Assembly (NCBI GenBank): GCA_002307095.1
Contig: DBTO01000086.1
Span: 1-15,997, forward strand
DNA length: 15,997 nt
Reading direction: 5' to 3'
From: Sulfurospirillum sp. UBA1314
GTDB taxonomy: Bacteria > Campylobacterota > Campylobacteria > Campylobacterales > Sulfurospirillaceae
Shown here: piece after piece, positions 1 to 6,777 of the stretch
How positions within the stretch are numbered: the stretch's first letter is position 1
Layout of the letters: each line of letters starts with the position of its first letter
Position numbers and translations under genes: made by a program
Notes under the pieces: model-generated
Seen by the model: the letters and a program-made list of their open reading frames with translations, nothing else
Told to the model about the DNA's origin: nothing
Databases searched by the model: none

Positions 1-38
1 TGGTCTATGACACGGCCAAAGCACTTAAGAGCAAATGA
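1..38 (+). CDS. C-terminal tail of an unidentified upstream gene (partial)
   Basis: One reading frame is open from the window edge and ends VYDTAKALKSK followed by TGA at 36-38. That stop overlaps the first ATG of the next gene (ATGA), an arrangement typical of translationally coupled genes in an operon. Only eleven residues are visible, so no function can be given. It is called a gene end because of the stop/start overlap and not from any recognised motif. Confidence 0.4.
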   Translation, partial: VYDTAKALKSK

Positions 39-922
39 TGAAAAAACTAACCTACAAAAAGATAGACGCCTTTACATCGGCTCACTCAACAGGCAACCCT
101 GCAGGAGCGATTTACTTAGAGCGGTTGAGTGATGTCACCATTGAAGAGATGCAAAAAATTGCACAAGAGCAAAAAGGATTTGTGAGCGAGGTCGGTTTTA
201 TCTGGGAAGAGGGGGATGGAAGTTTTGGGCTTCGTTACTACTCAAGTGAGAGGGAAGTCGAATTTTGCGGGCATGCGACGATTGCGATTCTGTACGATCT
301 TATCAAACATAGAGCCGATCTTTTGGCTAAAGAGGAGGTCATCATCCAAACCAAAAGTGCCCTCTTGCGTGTCAAAAATCAGATACCCATAAACGATTCT
401 ATTTTTATAACTGTGCCAGAACCTCTGTTTATACCTAAAAACGTAAGTAAAGAGGAGAGTGCGGTTGCGCTTAATATCGAAACAGAATGGATAGAAGATA
501 GCCTTGATATTGCGGTTATTGAAGCGGGGTTAAAAGCGCTGATTGTCCCTTTAAAAAGCCTTGAAAATGTTTTACATGTAAACCCAAATCTTGATGTACT
601 CAATGCGTTTTGTCATAGCATCGGCGTTGACATTGTAGTGGTATTTACCAAGGAGTGTTTTGATGCTGCCAACAGCTACCGTACAAGAGTTTTTGCTCCC
701 ACGTTTGGTTATTTAGAAGATCCTGCAACGGGCAGTGGAAACAGCGCTTTTGGGCATTATCTTTTAAAACGCGGTCTGTGGAATGGCGCAGTGATGAACA
801 TCGAGCAAAATGCGTTAAAAGAAAACTTCAATACGGTCAAACTGATGGCAGAAGAGGGCAAAGTGCTTTTTGGTGGTAAAGCTACGGCGAAGATCGAGGG
901 GTCGTATTATTTGACGTTGTAG
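35..922 (+). CDS. PhzF family isomerase/epimerase-like protein
   Basis: This 295-residue protein has the length and hallmarks of the PhzF/DapF-fold family, cytosolic isomerases that shift protons on small carboxylic substrates. Visible motifs are TGNPAG near residues 19-24, the family Glu in VSEVGF (E52, the expected catalytic acid), FCGHAT at 77-82 and DPATGSGN at 229-236, which closes the active site. Two ATG codons (35 and 38) are possible starts; the first overlaps the stop of the preceding gene. Most PhzF-like proteins outside phenazine clusters have no known substrate, and no phenazine genes are nearby, so the reaction is unknown. A TTTACATGTAAA palindrome lies inside the gene and encodes part of Leu180-His181-Val182. 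The gene converges with the nitroreductase gene. Confidence 0.88.
   Translation: MMKKLTYKKIDAFTSAHSTGNPAGAIYLERLSDVTIEEMQKIAQEQKGFVSEVGFIWEEGDGSFGLRYYSSEREVEFCGHATIAILYDLIKHRADLLAKEEVIIQTKSALLRVKNQIPINDSIFITVPEPLFIPKNVSKEESAVALNIETEWIEDSLDIAVIEAGLKALIVPLKSLENVLHVNPNLDVLNAFCHSIGVDIVVVFTKECFDAANSYRTRVFAPTFGYLEDPATGSGNSAFGHYLLKRGLWNGAVMNIEQNALKENFNTVKLMAEEGKVLFGGKATAKIEGSYYLTL
571..582. repeat. TTTACATGTAAA palindrome copy 1 (inside phzF-like gene)
   Basis: Exact 12-base palindrome inside a coding region, read as part of V-L-H-V-N. It is one of at least ten copies in the window and one of only two lying well inside a gene. Confidence 0.85.
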
Positions 923-937
923 GTTTACATGTAAACC
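922..937. repeat. TTTACATGTAAA palindrome copy 2, extended to 16 bases
   Basis: The core at 924-935 is flanked by GG and CC, giving a perfect 16-base palindrome that begins at the last base of the PhzF-like stop codon. It sits in the 16-base gap between two convergent genes, with its centre 14 bases from that of copy 3. Confidence 0.85.
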
Positions 938-949
938 CTTACATGTAAA
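938..949. repeat. TTTACATGTAAG palindrome copy 3, supplies the nitroreductase stop codon
   Basis: On the minus strand this reads TTTACATGTAAG. It encodes Tyr-Met-stop at the end of the nitroreductase gene, so the palindrome itself provides the TAA. It lies directly beside copy 2. Confidence 0.85.
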
Positions 950-1604
950 ACGTTACAAACGCCTCAAGGCTCATGCGAGGCGTTCGATAACTGTTGATGA
1001 GGGCTTTTGTATCTTCATAACCCAGTGCCATACCGCAAAGCAGAAGCATGTTTTCTGGGGTGCCAAGCTCATCTTTAACGATGCTTGGAAATTCAGCGAG
1101 TGCGGCTTGTGGGCAGGTGGCTAACCCTTTTTCCGTAGCGCTGAGCATAACAGACTGCAAAAACATGCCATAGTCGAGGTAGGAGCCTTTTTCTAAATGC
1201 GCGTCGATAAAAAAGTAGAGTACCACGGGTGCATCAAAGGCGCGGTAGTTGAGCTTCCATTGCTCGATTTGTCTTGGTTTGTCCTCTTTTGAAATACCCA
1301 GTGTGCTGTACATCAAAAGTCCTGTCTCTTTGCGACGACTTTTATAAGGTTCTTCCCAAGAGGAAGGGTAGTACGCATAGTCCATGACCTCTTTATCGCC
1401 ACGTTCAAACGCTTCGATGACTTTGGTTTCCAGTGTGCGTTTTTTTTCTCCACGGACGACACACACGTGCCACGGTTGCATATTGACGCCCGAAGGTGCC
1501 TGTTTGGCATCGTTTAAAATCGCTTCGATGAGTGTGGGTGAAACCTCTTGGGGTAAAAAAGCGCGTGTGGACTTTCGCGCTTTGAGTGCTTCCGATACGG
1601 TCAT
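939..1604 (-). CDS. nitroreductase family FMN oxidoreductase
   Basis: This 221-residue protein is of normal length for the nitroreductase family, homodimeric flavoenzymes using NAD(P)H to reduce nitroaromatics, quinones or related compounds. The N-terminus has the FMN-binding pattern RKSTRAF (about residues 10-16), followed by APSGVNMQPWHV (36-47), where family members contact FMN phosphate and the dimer partner. Near the C-terminus GLATCP and LLLCGMALGYED match the second FMN-binding part. The ATG at 1604 has AAGG seven bases upstream on the minus strand. The protein ends FYM, and its last codons and stop come from a TTTACATGTAAG palindrome. The physiological substrate cannot be told from sequence. 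It is transcribed divergently from the LysE-type gene. Confidence 0.88.
   Translation of the reverse strand: MTVSEALKARKSTRAFLPQEVSPTLIEAILNDAKQAPSGVNMQPWHVCVVRGEKKRTLETKVIEAFERGDKEVMDYAYYPSSWEEPYKSRRKETGLLMYSTLGISKEDKPRQIEQWKLNYRAFDAPVVLYFFIDAHLEKGSYLDYGMFLQSVMLSATEKGLATCPQAALAEFPSIVKDELGTPENMLLLCGMALGYEDTKALINSYRTPRMSLEAFVTFYM
958..984. other. stem-loop at the convergent phzF-like/nitroreductase junction
   Basis: AACGCCTC (958-965) pairs perfectly with GAGGCGTT (977-984) around an 11-base loop. It lies inside the 3' end of the nitroreductase gene and just downstream of the PhzF-like gene on the plus strand. No T-tract follows on either strand, so a terminator role is only possible. It may be a by-product of coding sequence. 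Confidence 0.3.
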
Positions 1605-1704
1605 GCGTTAGCCTTTTCATGTTTGGTTTATTTTACGAAACTTTCTTGAAATTAAATGAAACCGTTTAAAATTAACTTCCATTTTTTAGAAAGATGAGAT
1701 GGGC

Positions 1705-1710
1705 TATAAT
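1705..1710 (+). promoter_or_regulatory. -10 box (TATAAT) of the LysE-type gene
   Basis: A perfect TATAAT lies 25 bases before the GTG start at 1735, with a T-rich stretch (1682-1687) 17 bases upstream but no good -35. This fits campylobacterotal promoters, which rely mainly on the -10 box. Transcription would begin near 1717, downstream of the ATG at 1699, so that ATG cannot be the start. Confidence 0.6.
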
Positions 1711-1734
1711 ACTATTTTTAATAAAGGATGTGAC

Positions 1735-2364
1735 GTGGCTTTTGCAGTTGATTTTTCGATTATGGCGCTTTTTCTTCCCACTTTCTTTTTTGTTTCGGTG
1801 ACACCTGGTATGTGCATGACGCTTGCGATGAGCCTTGGCATGAGCATCGGGCTTAAACGCACGTTTTACATGATGGCAGGCGAGCTAGTCGGCGTGGCGA
1901 TAGTCGCACTCTCTTCGGTCATTGGGGTCGCAGCGATTATGATCAATCATCCGGATATTTTTACGATTTTTAAGTACGCGGGTGGGCTCTATTTGGGCTA
2001 TTTGGGTGTACAACTTTGGCTCAACCGTGGTAAGATGGCGCTTTCCAAAACGGAGTGTTCGACGACGATCTCCGCAACTGCTTTGGCACTTCAAGGCTTT
2101 GTTACGGCTATCGCCAACCCCAAAGGGTGGGCATTTTTCATCGCACTTTTACCACCGTTTATCAACCAAACCAAACCGCTTGTTCCCCAAATATCAGTGC
2201 TTTTGGCGATTATTTTAACACTGGAATTGATCTGTATGATCATCTACGCGAGTGGCGGCAATACCTTGCGTCTGTTTTTGCAAAAAGGCGACAATGTGAG
2301 GCTGATGAACCGCATCGCAGGCACATTGATGTTGGGAGTCGGGGTGTGGTTGGCGTTTGGTTAA
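1735..2364 (+). CDS. LysE/RhtB family exporter
   Basis: This inner-membrane protein of 209 residues matches the usual length of the LysE/RhtB family, which exports amino acids and similar small metabolites. Family marks are the N-terminal SVTPGMCMTLAMSLG segment (the PGP-like motif after the first membrane helix) and NPKGWAFFIALLPPF in the middle, with about five to six hydrophobic segments. I chose the GTG at 1735 because AAAGGA lies six bases upstream (1723-1728). The in-frame ATG at 1699 precedes a TATAAT box and would add twelve residues unlike the family. The stop codon is in the loop of an inverted repeat (2341-2373). The exported compound is unknown; neighbours give no clue. Confidence 0.85.
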   Translation: MAFAVDFSIMALFLPTFFFVSVTPGMCMTLAMSLGMSIGLKRTFYMMAGELVGVAIVALSSVIGVAAIMINHPDIFTIFKYAGGLYLGYLGVQLWLNRGKMALSKTECSTTISATALALQGFVTAIANPKGWAFFIALLPPFINQTKPLVPQISVLLAIILTLELICMIIYASGGNTLRLFLQKGDNVRLMNRIAGTLMLGVGVWLAFG

Positions 2365-2373
2365 CCACACCCC
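2341..2373. terminator. perfect 11-bp stem-loop between convergent genes (possible terminator)
   Basis: GGGGTGTGGTT (2341-2351) and AACCACACCCC (2363-2373) form a perfect GC-rich 11-bp stem with an 11-base loop that holds the LysE-type stop codon. It lies nine bases from the end of the convergent monooxygenase-like gene, so it could stop transcription in both directions. No T-tract follows on either strand, so it is not a classical intrinsic terminator. Confidence 0.5.
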
Positions 2374-2381
2374 AACGCTTA

Positions 2382-2684
2382 TTAGATCGTTACAAATGAG
2401 ACCTTGTCTGATTCGATGAATTGTACATCAAAAACGTTGCCAACAACACAGGCTCGAAGAAGCGGCACATAGGTTGCTACATGTTCCGCTTTAAGATGTT
2501 TATCTAACCTTGCCTGATCGCTCCATCGTTCAATGGTGATAAACGTATCTCCATCAATAAAACTCTCATACTGCTCGCAACCTTCTTCTTGGGTCGCAAA
2601 TTCATTTTGAAGAATGTTCGCAATGCGTCGTAACTCGGTATGCGCGCCTTCTTTTATTTTGGCTTTGACAATAGCAATAATCAT
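2382..2684 (-). CDS. antibiotic biosynthesis monooxygenase (ABM) domain protein, YgiN-like
   Basis: This 100-residue protein is a single ferredoxin-like ABM domain. It has the opening beta strand MIIAIVKAKIKEG, the helix with LRRIANILQNEFATQEEGCEQYE, the strand FITIERWSD and the helix LDKHLKAEHVATYVP, all in the expected order. Relatives are cytosolic dimers such as YgiN, linked to quinol oxidation, but many have no known substrate. AAAAGGA lies six bases upstream of the ATG. The gene follows the adenosine deaminase-like gene in the same direction across 72 bases that hold a TTTACATGTAAA palindrome, so it may have its own promoter. The function is inferred only at family level. Confidence 0.8.
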   Translation of the reverse strand: MIIAIVKAKIKEGAHTELRRIANILQNEFATQEEGCEQYESFIDGDTFITIERWSDQARLDKHLKAEHVATYVPLLRACVVGNVFDVQFIESDKVSFVTI

Positions 2685-2733
2685 AAAAATTCCTTTTGTT
2701 GTAAATAAAATGTGAAATAGAGTACAGCAAAAA

Positions 2734-2749
2734 TCTTTACATGTAAAGA
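2734..2749. repeat. TTTACATGTAAA palindrome copy 4, extended to 16 bases
   Basis: The core at 2736-2747 extends to a perfect 16-base palindrome TCTTTACATGTAAAGA. It lies in the 72-base gap upstream of the ABM gene and just after the adenosine deaminase-like gene. Confidence 0.85.
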
Positions 2750-2756
2750 GACAAAG

Positions 2757-4232
2757 CTATTGATTGAAATGTTTCGCCAACACACTCATCTCTTTCTCAA
2801 ACACCATAAATTTTTGATCCAGTTGTAGTTTCACTTTGGCTTTCTCTGTAGGTGTCAAAAACGAATAGTCGATGCTGTTATACACATACGTTTTAATGGT
2901 GGCATAGCTTGGGTGGTAGCGGCTGGCAAGCAAGACATACTCATGCGCTAAGTTATCCCTCGAAACGCCTGAATCATCCGTTGATATAACGATAGGCACA
3001 CCATAAGCGGCATAAATGGTGTAGGGATGTTCCTTACCTGCAACGCCTAAGATAAACTCATTGCTGGAGAGGTTGATCTCGATGGCGGCGTGTTCTTTAA
3101 GCTCTTTGAGAAGTGAGGGTGCCTCTTTTTCATACGCTATGTCTACACCATGTCCGATGCGTTGTGCCCCTGCGATTTTACGTGCTTGGGTGATGTGAAA
3201 GAGAAGCTCTTTAGGCTCAACCATCCCGATGGTCAGCTCTCCTGCATGAAGTGAGCGTGGCACTTGCGGGTAGTGGCTTGCGAGGTAGTTGAACATGCGC
3301 ATGTGAAGCGTGTAGTCGTTGATCGCTACGGTGTTATTTTCAGGTGCTACGATGTTTACACCCACCACGAGTGGTGAGCTAAGCACTGCTTTGTAGCCAG
3401 AGAGCAGATCGGTATAAACTTGCAGTGGTTCGAGTACTCTTACCGCATAGGTTTGGTAGCGCATCGTAAAGTTTGCTGTGTCGATGCCTTGGTGCCTGCG
3501 TTCTAACTCGCTGACAAAATGGTGCACTTTCGCGTCAAAAGCTTGGTTTTGTGCATAAACTGTACTGATGCGTTCTAGCAGGGCGTTGACCTCTTCTTGT
3601 GTGGTCGCGTGGCGAAGGGTGGCATTAAGGTTTTTGGCTTCGTTGGCGTTGAAAAATTCAGCACTGTTGACACCCACGCGTGAGAGCATGGTTTCGATGT
3701 AAGAGACATTTTCGCTGAGTGCGCGCTCTTTGATGATGTTTAGCCCCACGTCCATGTATTGGTCAGAGATCGGTGAAAAGTAACCAAAGGTGTTGAAAAA
3801 GTTGCTATCGGGTGGAAGTTGGTCATGGCTGTGGTTGTCAAAATCTTTGTCAGACCAGAGTGTCAGTAGTTTACGGTAAAGCGTATCGTTGGCGATGAGT
3901 TCATCCACACTGACGCTTTTGCAAGGTTCAGTGTTTTTGGCTTGGAGTATTTTAAAGCTGCATGTGTCGATAAACCACCCCTTATTTTTCACCCATTCGA
4001 GGTATGTCTCGGCATAGAGAGAACCTGTGTAGTGGTGGTGCAAGTCGCCACCTTTGGGCATTTGAGTGAAAAAGAGATTGAGCAGTGCGATATTGGGAAA
4101 ATGCGTCTCGAACGAGCGTTCATACAGTGCTGAAGTTGCGCTCTCATCGTTGTTCTCTGGTAGATTTGGCGTGGCACATCCTACCAAGACGCTTAAAAGG
4201 AGCAAGAAACTAAGGCGTTTGATGTGGTGCAT
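2757..4232 (-). CDS. adenosine deaminase-like lipoprotein (exported)
   Basis: The 491-residue product combines a lipoprotein signal with an adenosine/AMP deaminase-type metal-dependent hydrolase domain. Met1 at 4232 has AAGGA five bases upstream. The signal MHHIKRLSFLLLLSVLVGC carries a lipobox (L16-V17-G18-C19), so the mature protein should be anchored through Cys19. Catalytic marks follow: GDLHHHYTG (metal ligands H65 and H67), SLHAGE (active-site Glu), RIGHGVD (His) and ISTDDSG (metal-binding Asp). The architecture resembles extracellular ADGF/CECR1-type deaminases. Its likely role is deamination of adenosine or a related purine outside the cytoplasm, but the substrate is not proven. A longer start at 4277 adds 15 residues encoded partly by a palindrome and would hide the signal peptide, so I reject it. 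Confidence 0.82.
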   Translation of the reverse strand: MHHIKRLSFLLLLSVLVGCATPNLPENNDESATSALYERSFETHFPNIALLNLFFTQMPKGGDLHHHYTGSLYAETYLEWVKNKGWFIDTCSFKILQAKNTEPCKSVSVDELIANDTLYRKLLTLWSDKDFDNHSHDQLPPDSNFFNTFGYFSPISDQYMDVGLNIIKERALSENVSYIETMLSRVGVNSAEFFNANEAKNLNATLRHATTQEEVNALLERISTVYAQNQAFDAKVHHFVSELERRHQGIDTANFTMRYQTYAVRVLEPLQVYTDLLSGYKAVLSSPLVVGVNIVAPENNTVAINDYTLHMRMFNYLASHYPQVPRSLHAGELTIGMVEPKELLFHITQARKIAGAQRIGHGVDIAYEKEAPSLLKELKEHAAIEINLSSNEFILGVAGKEHPYTIYAAYGVPIVISTDDSGVSRDNLAHEYVLLASRYHPSYATIKTYVYNSIDYSFLTPTEKAKVKLQLDQKFMVFEKEMSVLAKHFNQ

Positions 4233-4239
4233 AGGAATC

Positions 4240-4251
4240 CTTACATGTAAA
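4240..4251. repeat. TTTACATGTAAG palindrome copy 5, touching the ribosome binding site
   Basis: On the minus strand this reads TTTACATGTAAG. Its final AA are the first two bases of the AAGGA ribosome binding site of the adenosine deaminase-like gene. It lies in the predicted 5' untranslated region. Confidence 0.85.
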
Positions 4252-4265
4252 GATATGAGTGGCTT

Positions 4266-4294
4266 ATTGTAACGCAATAATCTTTACATGTAAA
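4266..4294 (-). promoter_or_regulatory. putative promoter of the adenosine deaminase-like gene
   Basis: On the minus strand, TTTACA (4294-4289) is separated by 17 bases from TACAAT (4271-4266). This is a reasonable sigma70-type pair, with transcription expected near 4259. The -35 hexamer is half of a TTTACATGTAAA palindrome, and a second copy lies between the start point and the ribosome binding site. Confidence 0.5.
4283..4294. repeat. TTTACATGTAAA palindrome copy 6, overlaps the -35 box
   Basis: Exact 12-base palindrome in the 66-base gap between the DTW gene and the adenosine deaminase-like gene. Its centre is 43 bases from that of copy 5, and one half provides the -35-like hexamer. Confidence 0.85.
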
Positions 4295-4298
4295 ACGT

Positions 4299-4967
4299 TC
4301 AAGCGCGTTTTGGTTTGAACCTCACCGCTTGATGCAACGGGTTTTGAATGCAGTGTATCTGATAGTTTATCATCGCGTGAAATGGGGTGAGGAATGCGCC
4401 TAGTTTTTCGTGTTCTATCGTCTCGATCTGCCACTTACTCAGCAGTTCTAATACTGTAAGCGTGGATTCGATGGTCGAGAGACAATATTCTAGTGGTTGT
4501 TCTTTGATCTTAAACTCTGAGCGTTTGGTTGCATCAAAACTGATGTGAGAAAGCGCGTGTAAATTCTTACTTTCTCGCATCATTTTCAGTGAACACGCCC
4601 ACGTCGAGTCGATGAGAAAAATCGCCACCCCTTTCTTTACATGTAACGATTTTTCGCTCAGTGGATTTTCATGGCTGAGGTTGATAGCATGAGAAGATGG
4701 GTAGAGAATGAAACTCTCATGTGTTGCGATGATTTCGTTGATGCGCGCATGGTCACTAAAGTCGATGCCCATAAAAAGCTCGGAGTTTGGAAGTGAAAGG
4801 TGCGTGAGATGCCCCGTACCATTTTTGGTCTTTTTGAACTCTTTGGGGTGCATTAAAATGATGAATTTAGTCTCTGTTTCTATGGGGCAAATGTGGCTGC
4901 ACATACATGAACTTTTAGGTCTGTAGCAGCTGTAGCACTTTTGTCGATCGCCATACCGTGTTTGCAT
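4299..4967 (-). CDS. DTW domain protein, probable tRNA-uridine aminocarboxypropyltransferase
   Basis: This 222-residue protein belongs to the DTW/TapT family. Characterised members use S-adenosylmethionine to place a 3-amino-3-carboxypropyl group on tRNA uridine (acp3U). An N-terminal cysteine cluster CYSCYRPKSSCMC (C11, C14, C21, C23) fits a metal-binding knuckle. LIDSTW (D120-W123) is the signature D-x-T-W motif, and the later CLSTIESTL segment matches the STxE region. The ATG at 4967 has AAGG ten bases upstream, and a TATAAT box lies on the minus strand at 5001-4996. A TTTACATGTAAC palindrome inside the gene encodes Leu108-His109-Val110. The tRNA position modified cannot be told from sequence. 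Confidence 0.82.
   Translation of the reverse strand: MQTRYGDRQKCYSCYRPKSSCMCSHICPIETETKFIILMHPKEFKKTKNGTGHLTHLSLPNSELFMGIDFSDHARINEIIATHESFILYPSSHAINLSHENPLSEKSLHVKKGVAIFLIDSTWACSLKMMRESKNLHALSHISFDATKRSEFKIKEQPLEYCLSTIESTLTVLELLSKWQIETIEHEKLGAFLTPFHAMINYQIHCIQNPLHQAVRFKPKRA
4636..4647. repeat. TTTACATGTAAC palindrome copy 7 (inside the DTW gene)
   Basis: The ten-base core TTACATGTAA (4637-4646) is read on the minus strand as Leu-His-Val, the same reading phase as copy 1 in the PhzF-like gene. Confidence 0.8.
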
Positions 4968-5194
4968 TAATTTTGAACCTTACTCTTTAATGTTAATTAT
5001 ACAAAAAGAAGCCAAATGGCTCGTTTAACTGCTTGAAAACCAACTATTTTGGCTTTTTTAAAATCATTTTTCGTCAAAAGTAACACGTTATGTGTGAAAT
5101 AATTTCTTTCAGCGATATCTCACATTAAATCTCACGATTAATCATTAGAATTAAGTTAGAAATAAAAAACACTATTTTAAAAAGGAGTAATACA
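4968..5194. promoter_or_regulatory. divergent control region between the DTW gene and the fcc operon
   Basis: This 227-base gap is the longest non-coding stretch in the window. Besides the DTW -10 box it contains a direct repeat ATCTCAC (5117-5123 and 5129-5135, period 12 bases) and a possible -10 box TAGAAT (5146-5151) for the fcc operon. An 11-base palindrome GAAATAATTTC lies at 5096-5106. AAGCCAAA (5009-5016) pairs with TTTGGCTT (5048-5055), which is followed by more Ts, but no plus-strand gene lies upstream that would need this as a terminator. No TTTACATGTAAA copy is present. The ATCTCAC repeat is a candidate activator site. Confidence 0.4.
4996..5001 (-). promoter_or_regulatory. -10 box (TATAAT) of the DTW gene
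   Basis: A perfect TATAAT on the minus strand lies 28 bases before the ATG of the DTW gene. No convincing -35 box is visible. Confidence 0.5.
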
Positions 5195-6775
5195 ATGAGT
5201 AAAGAGACAATGTCAAGACGTGATGCCCTAAAAATGGGTGCTCTTGGTACCGTAGGAATGGCAATGCTTAGTGCTAGCAATGCAATGGCAGCAGCACCAA
5301 CGGAAAAAGATGTTAAATTTGATGAAGAGTACGATGTTATTGTTATTGGTACAGGGTTTGCAGGTCTTGCGGCGGCGGCTAAATCGGCTGAGCGTGGGTA
5401 TAAAGTATTGATATTAGAGAAAATGGGACGCGTTGGCGGTAACTCTGTTATCAACGGTGGCGGTATGGCAGTTCCTAACAGCACATGGCAAAAAAAATAC
5501 GGCATCGAAGATTCAGGTGAACTTTTCATCGCAGATTGTCTCAAAGCAGGGCTTGGTATCAACCATGTTGAATTATTAGAGACGATTGTTAAACGTTCTC
5601 AAGACGCTTTAGATTTTTCGATTAAATGTGGTGCCAAATGGCAAGATGTAAAACCTGCATGGTTTGGTGGTCACTCTGTTCCTAGGTCATTGGTCACCGA
5701 TAATATGAGTGGTTCTGGCGTTATTAAACCGATGCATGAGTTTGTTGAAAAACTTCCTGGTTGTAAAATTATGACCCGCGTAAAAATGGATGATTTTGTG
5801 ATGAGTGCGGATGGGTCCAGTGTTGTAGGTGTCACGGCTCGTATCAACTACCGTTTTGATCCAAAACTTCTAAGCGATGATATCGAAAATAAAAGTGGTG
5901 AGAAAAAAGTTTACAAAGCGAAAAAAGGTGTTGTGTTAGCCAGTGGTGGTTTCTCTATGGACAAAGTCTATAGAAAAATTCAAGATCCACGCCTTGTCGA
6001 AGATATGGATGCGACCAATCATGATGGTGCAACGGCTGGTGCACTTCTAAAAGCGTTCCAAATCGGCGCACTTCCTGTTCATATTGACTGGATTCAACAA
6101 GGACCATGGGCAAGCCCAGATGAGAGAGGTTTTGGTGTAGCACCCCTTTTGACGCAACAAGGACTCTTTAAATTCGGTCTTGCTGTTGATATTAAAAATG
6201 GCAAACGTTTCATGAATGAAATGGCTGATCGTAAAACACGCGCGGACGCTGAGTATGTCATCTTAAGAAAAGATCCAAAATCATACCCTGTCGCGATTGG
6301 TACGTACAATACCTTTGAAGAGCAAATTTACCCCATCATTGAAAAAGGGTTGTCTGGTGGCGTTATGAAAAAATTTGACACACTTGATGCACTCGCAGCA
6401 AACTATAAAATCCCTGCGGACGCCCTCAAAGCAACGGTTAAAAAATACAATGAAGACGTGAAAAATGGTGTTGAAGACGAGTTTAAAAAACAAACCCTCA
6501 AAGGTGAGTCGCTTAAAGAGCTCAAAGGTGGTGATCCTATCGATATGAAAGGACCATTCTACGGGATTCGTTTGGTTCCAAAACCTCACCATACGATGGG
6601 TGGCTTGCACATCAATACCAAAGCACAAGTCATTTCAGGCAACACAAACAAACCAATCCCAGGTCTTTACGCAGCAGGTGAAGTAACGGGAGGAACCCAT
6701 GGTGCAAGTCGTTTAGGTACGGTTGCGGTAACGGATTGTTTAACCTTTGGTATGATCGCAGGAGAAAACATCTAA
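5195..6775 (+). CDS. fccA: periplasmic FAD reductase, FccA-like (fumarate reductase superfamily)
   Basis: This 526-residue flavoprotein has a Tat signal (SRRDALK, with RR at residues 8-9) and probable cleavage near residues 31-33, so it works folded in the periplasm. The FAD-binding start is VIVIGTGFAGLAAA (G52, G54, G57) with E75 as the ribose-binding acid. By alignment from memory with Shewanella flavocytochrome c fumarate reductase, it keeps the proton-donor Arg (R346 in MADRKTRADA), the substrate His (HHTMGG, H465-H466) and the substrate Arg (R506 in ASRLG). It lacks the fumarate-binding HPT histidine: the same place reads HIDWIQQGPW (296-305). The acceptor is therefore probably another unsaturated acid. 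No haem motif is present; haems come from the next two genes, as in Wolinella fccABC. AAGGAG lies just upstream of the ATG. Confidence 0.85.
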   Translation: MSKETMSRRDALKMGALGTVGMAMLSASNAMAAAPTEKDVKFDEEYDVIVIGTGFAGLAAAAKSAERGYKVLILEKMGRVGGNSVINGGGMAVPNSTWQKKYGIEDSGELFIADCLKAGLGINHVELLETIVKRSQDALDFSIKCGAKWQDVKPAWFGGHSVPRSLVTDNMSGSGVIKPMHEFVEKLPGCKIMTRVKMDDFVMSADGSSVVGVTARINYRFDPKLLSDDIENKSGEKKVYKAKKGVVLASGGFSMDKVYRKIQDPRLVEDMDATNHDGATAGALLKAFQIGALPVHIDWIQQGPWASPDERGFGVAPLLTQQGLFKFGLAVDIKNGKRFMNEMADRKTRADAEYVILRKDPKSYPVAIGTYNTFEEQIYPIIEKGLSGGVMKKFDTLDALAANYKIPADALKATVKKYNEDVKNGVEDEFKKQTLKGESLKELKGGDPIDMKGPFYGIRLVPKPHHTMGGLHINTKAQVISGNTNKPIPGLYAAGEVTGGTHGASRLGTVAVTDCLTFGMIAGENI

Positions 6776-6777
6776 TC

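Noticed and set aside
922..949. The TTTACATGTAAA copies as intrinsic transcription terminators
   Set aside because: A hairpin would have only a 4-6 bp AU-rich stem with a CAUG loop and no T-tract, and several copies lie upstream of genes or inside them. A DNA-level role is more likely.
5009..5055. AAGCCAAA/TTTGGCTT with following Ts as a plus-strand terminator
   Set aside because: No plus-strand gene lies upstream for over 2.6 kb, the loop is about 31 bases, and the stem is only 8 bp.
5081..5090. TAACACGTTA as a CRP/FNR-type regulator site upstream of fccA
   Set aside because: The arms are only four bases, the spacing is wrong for a TTGA-N6-TCAA or TTAAC-N4-GTTAA type site, and it is not repeated.
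5125..5562. 145-residue open frame on the minus strand opposite the start of fccA
   Set aside because: It is a shadow of a strongly supported gene, has no ribosome binding site or recognisable domain, and its proline/alanine-rich part mirrors the FAD-binding codons.
6281..6628. 115-residue minus-strand open frame inside fccA
   Set aside because: It lies antisense to the conserved substrate-domain coding region and has no start context or family resemblance.
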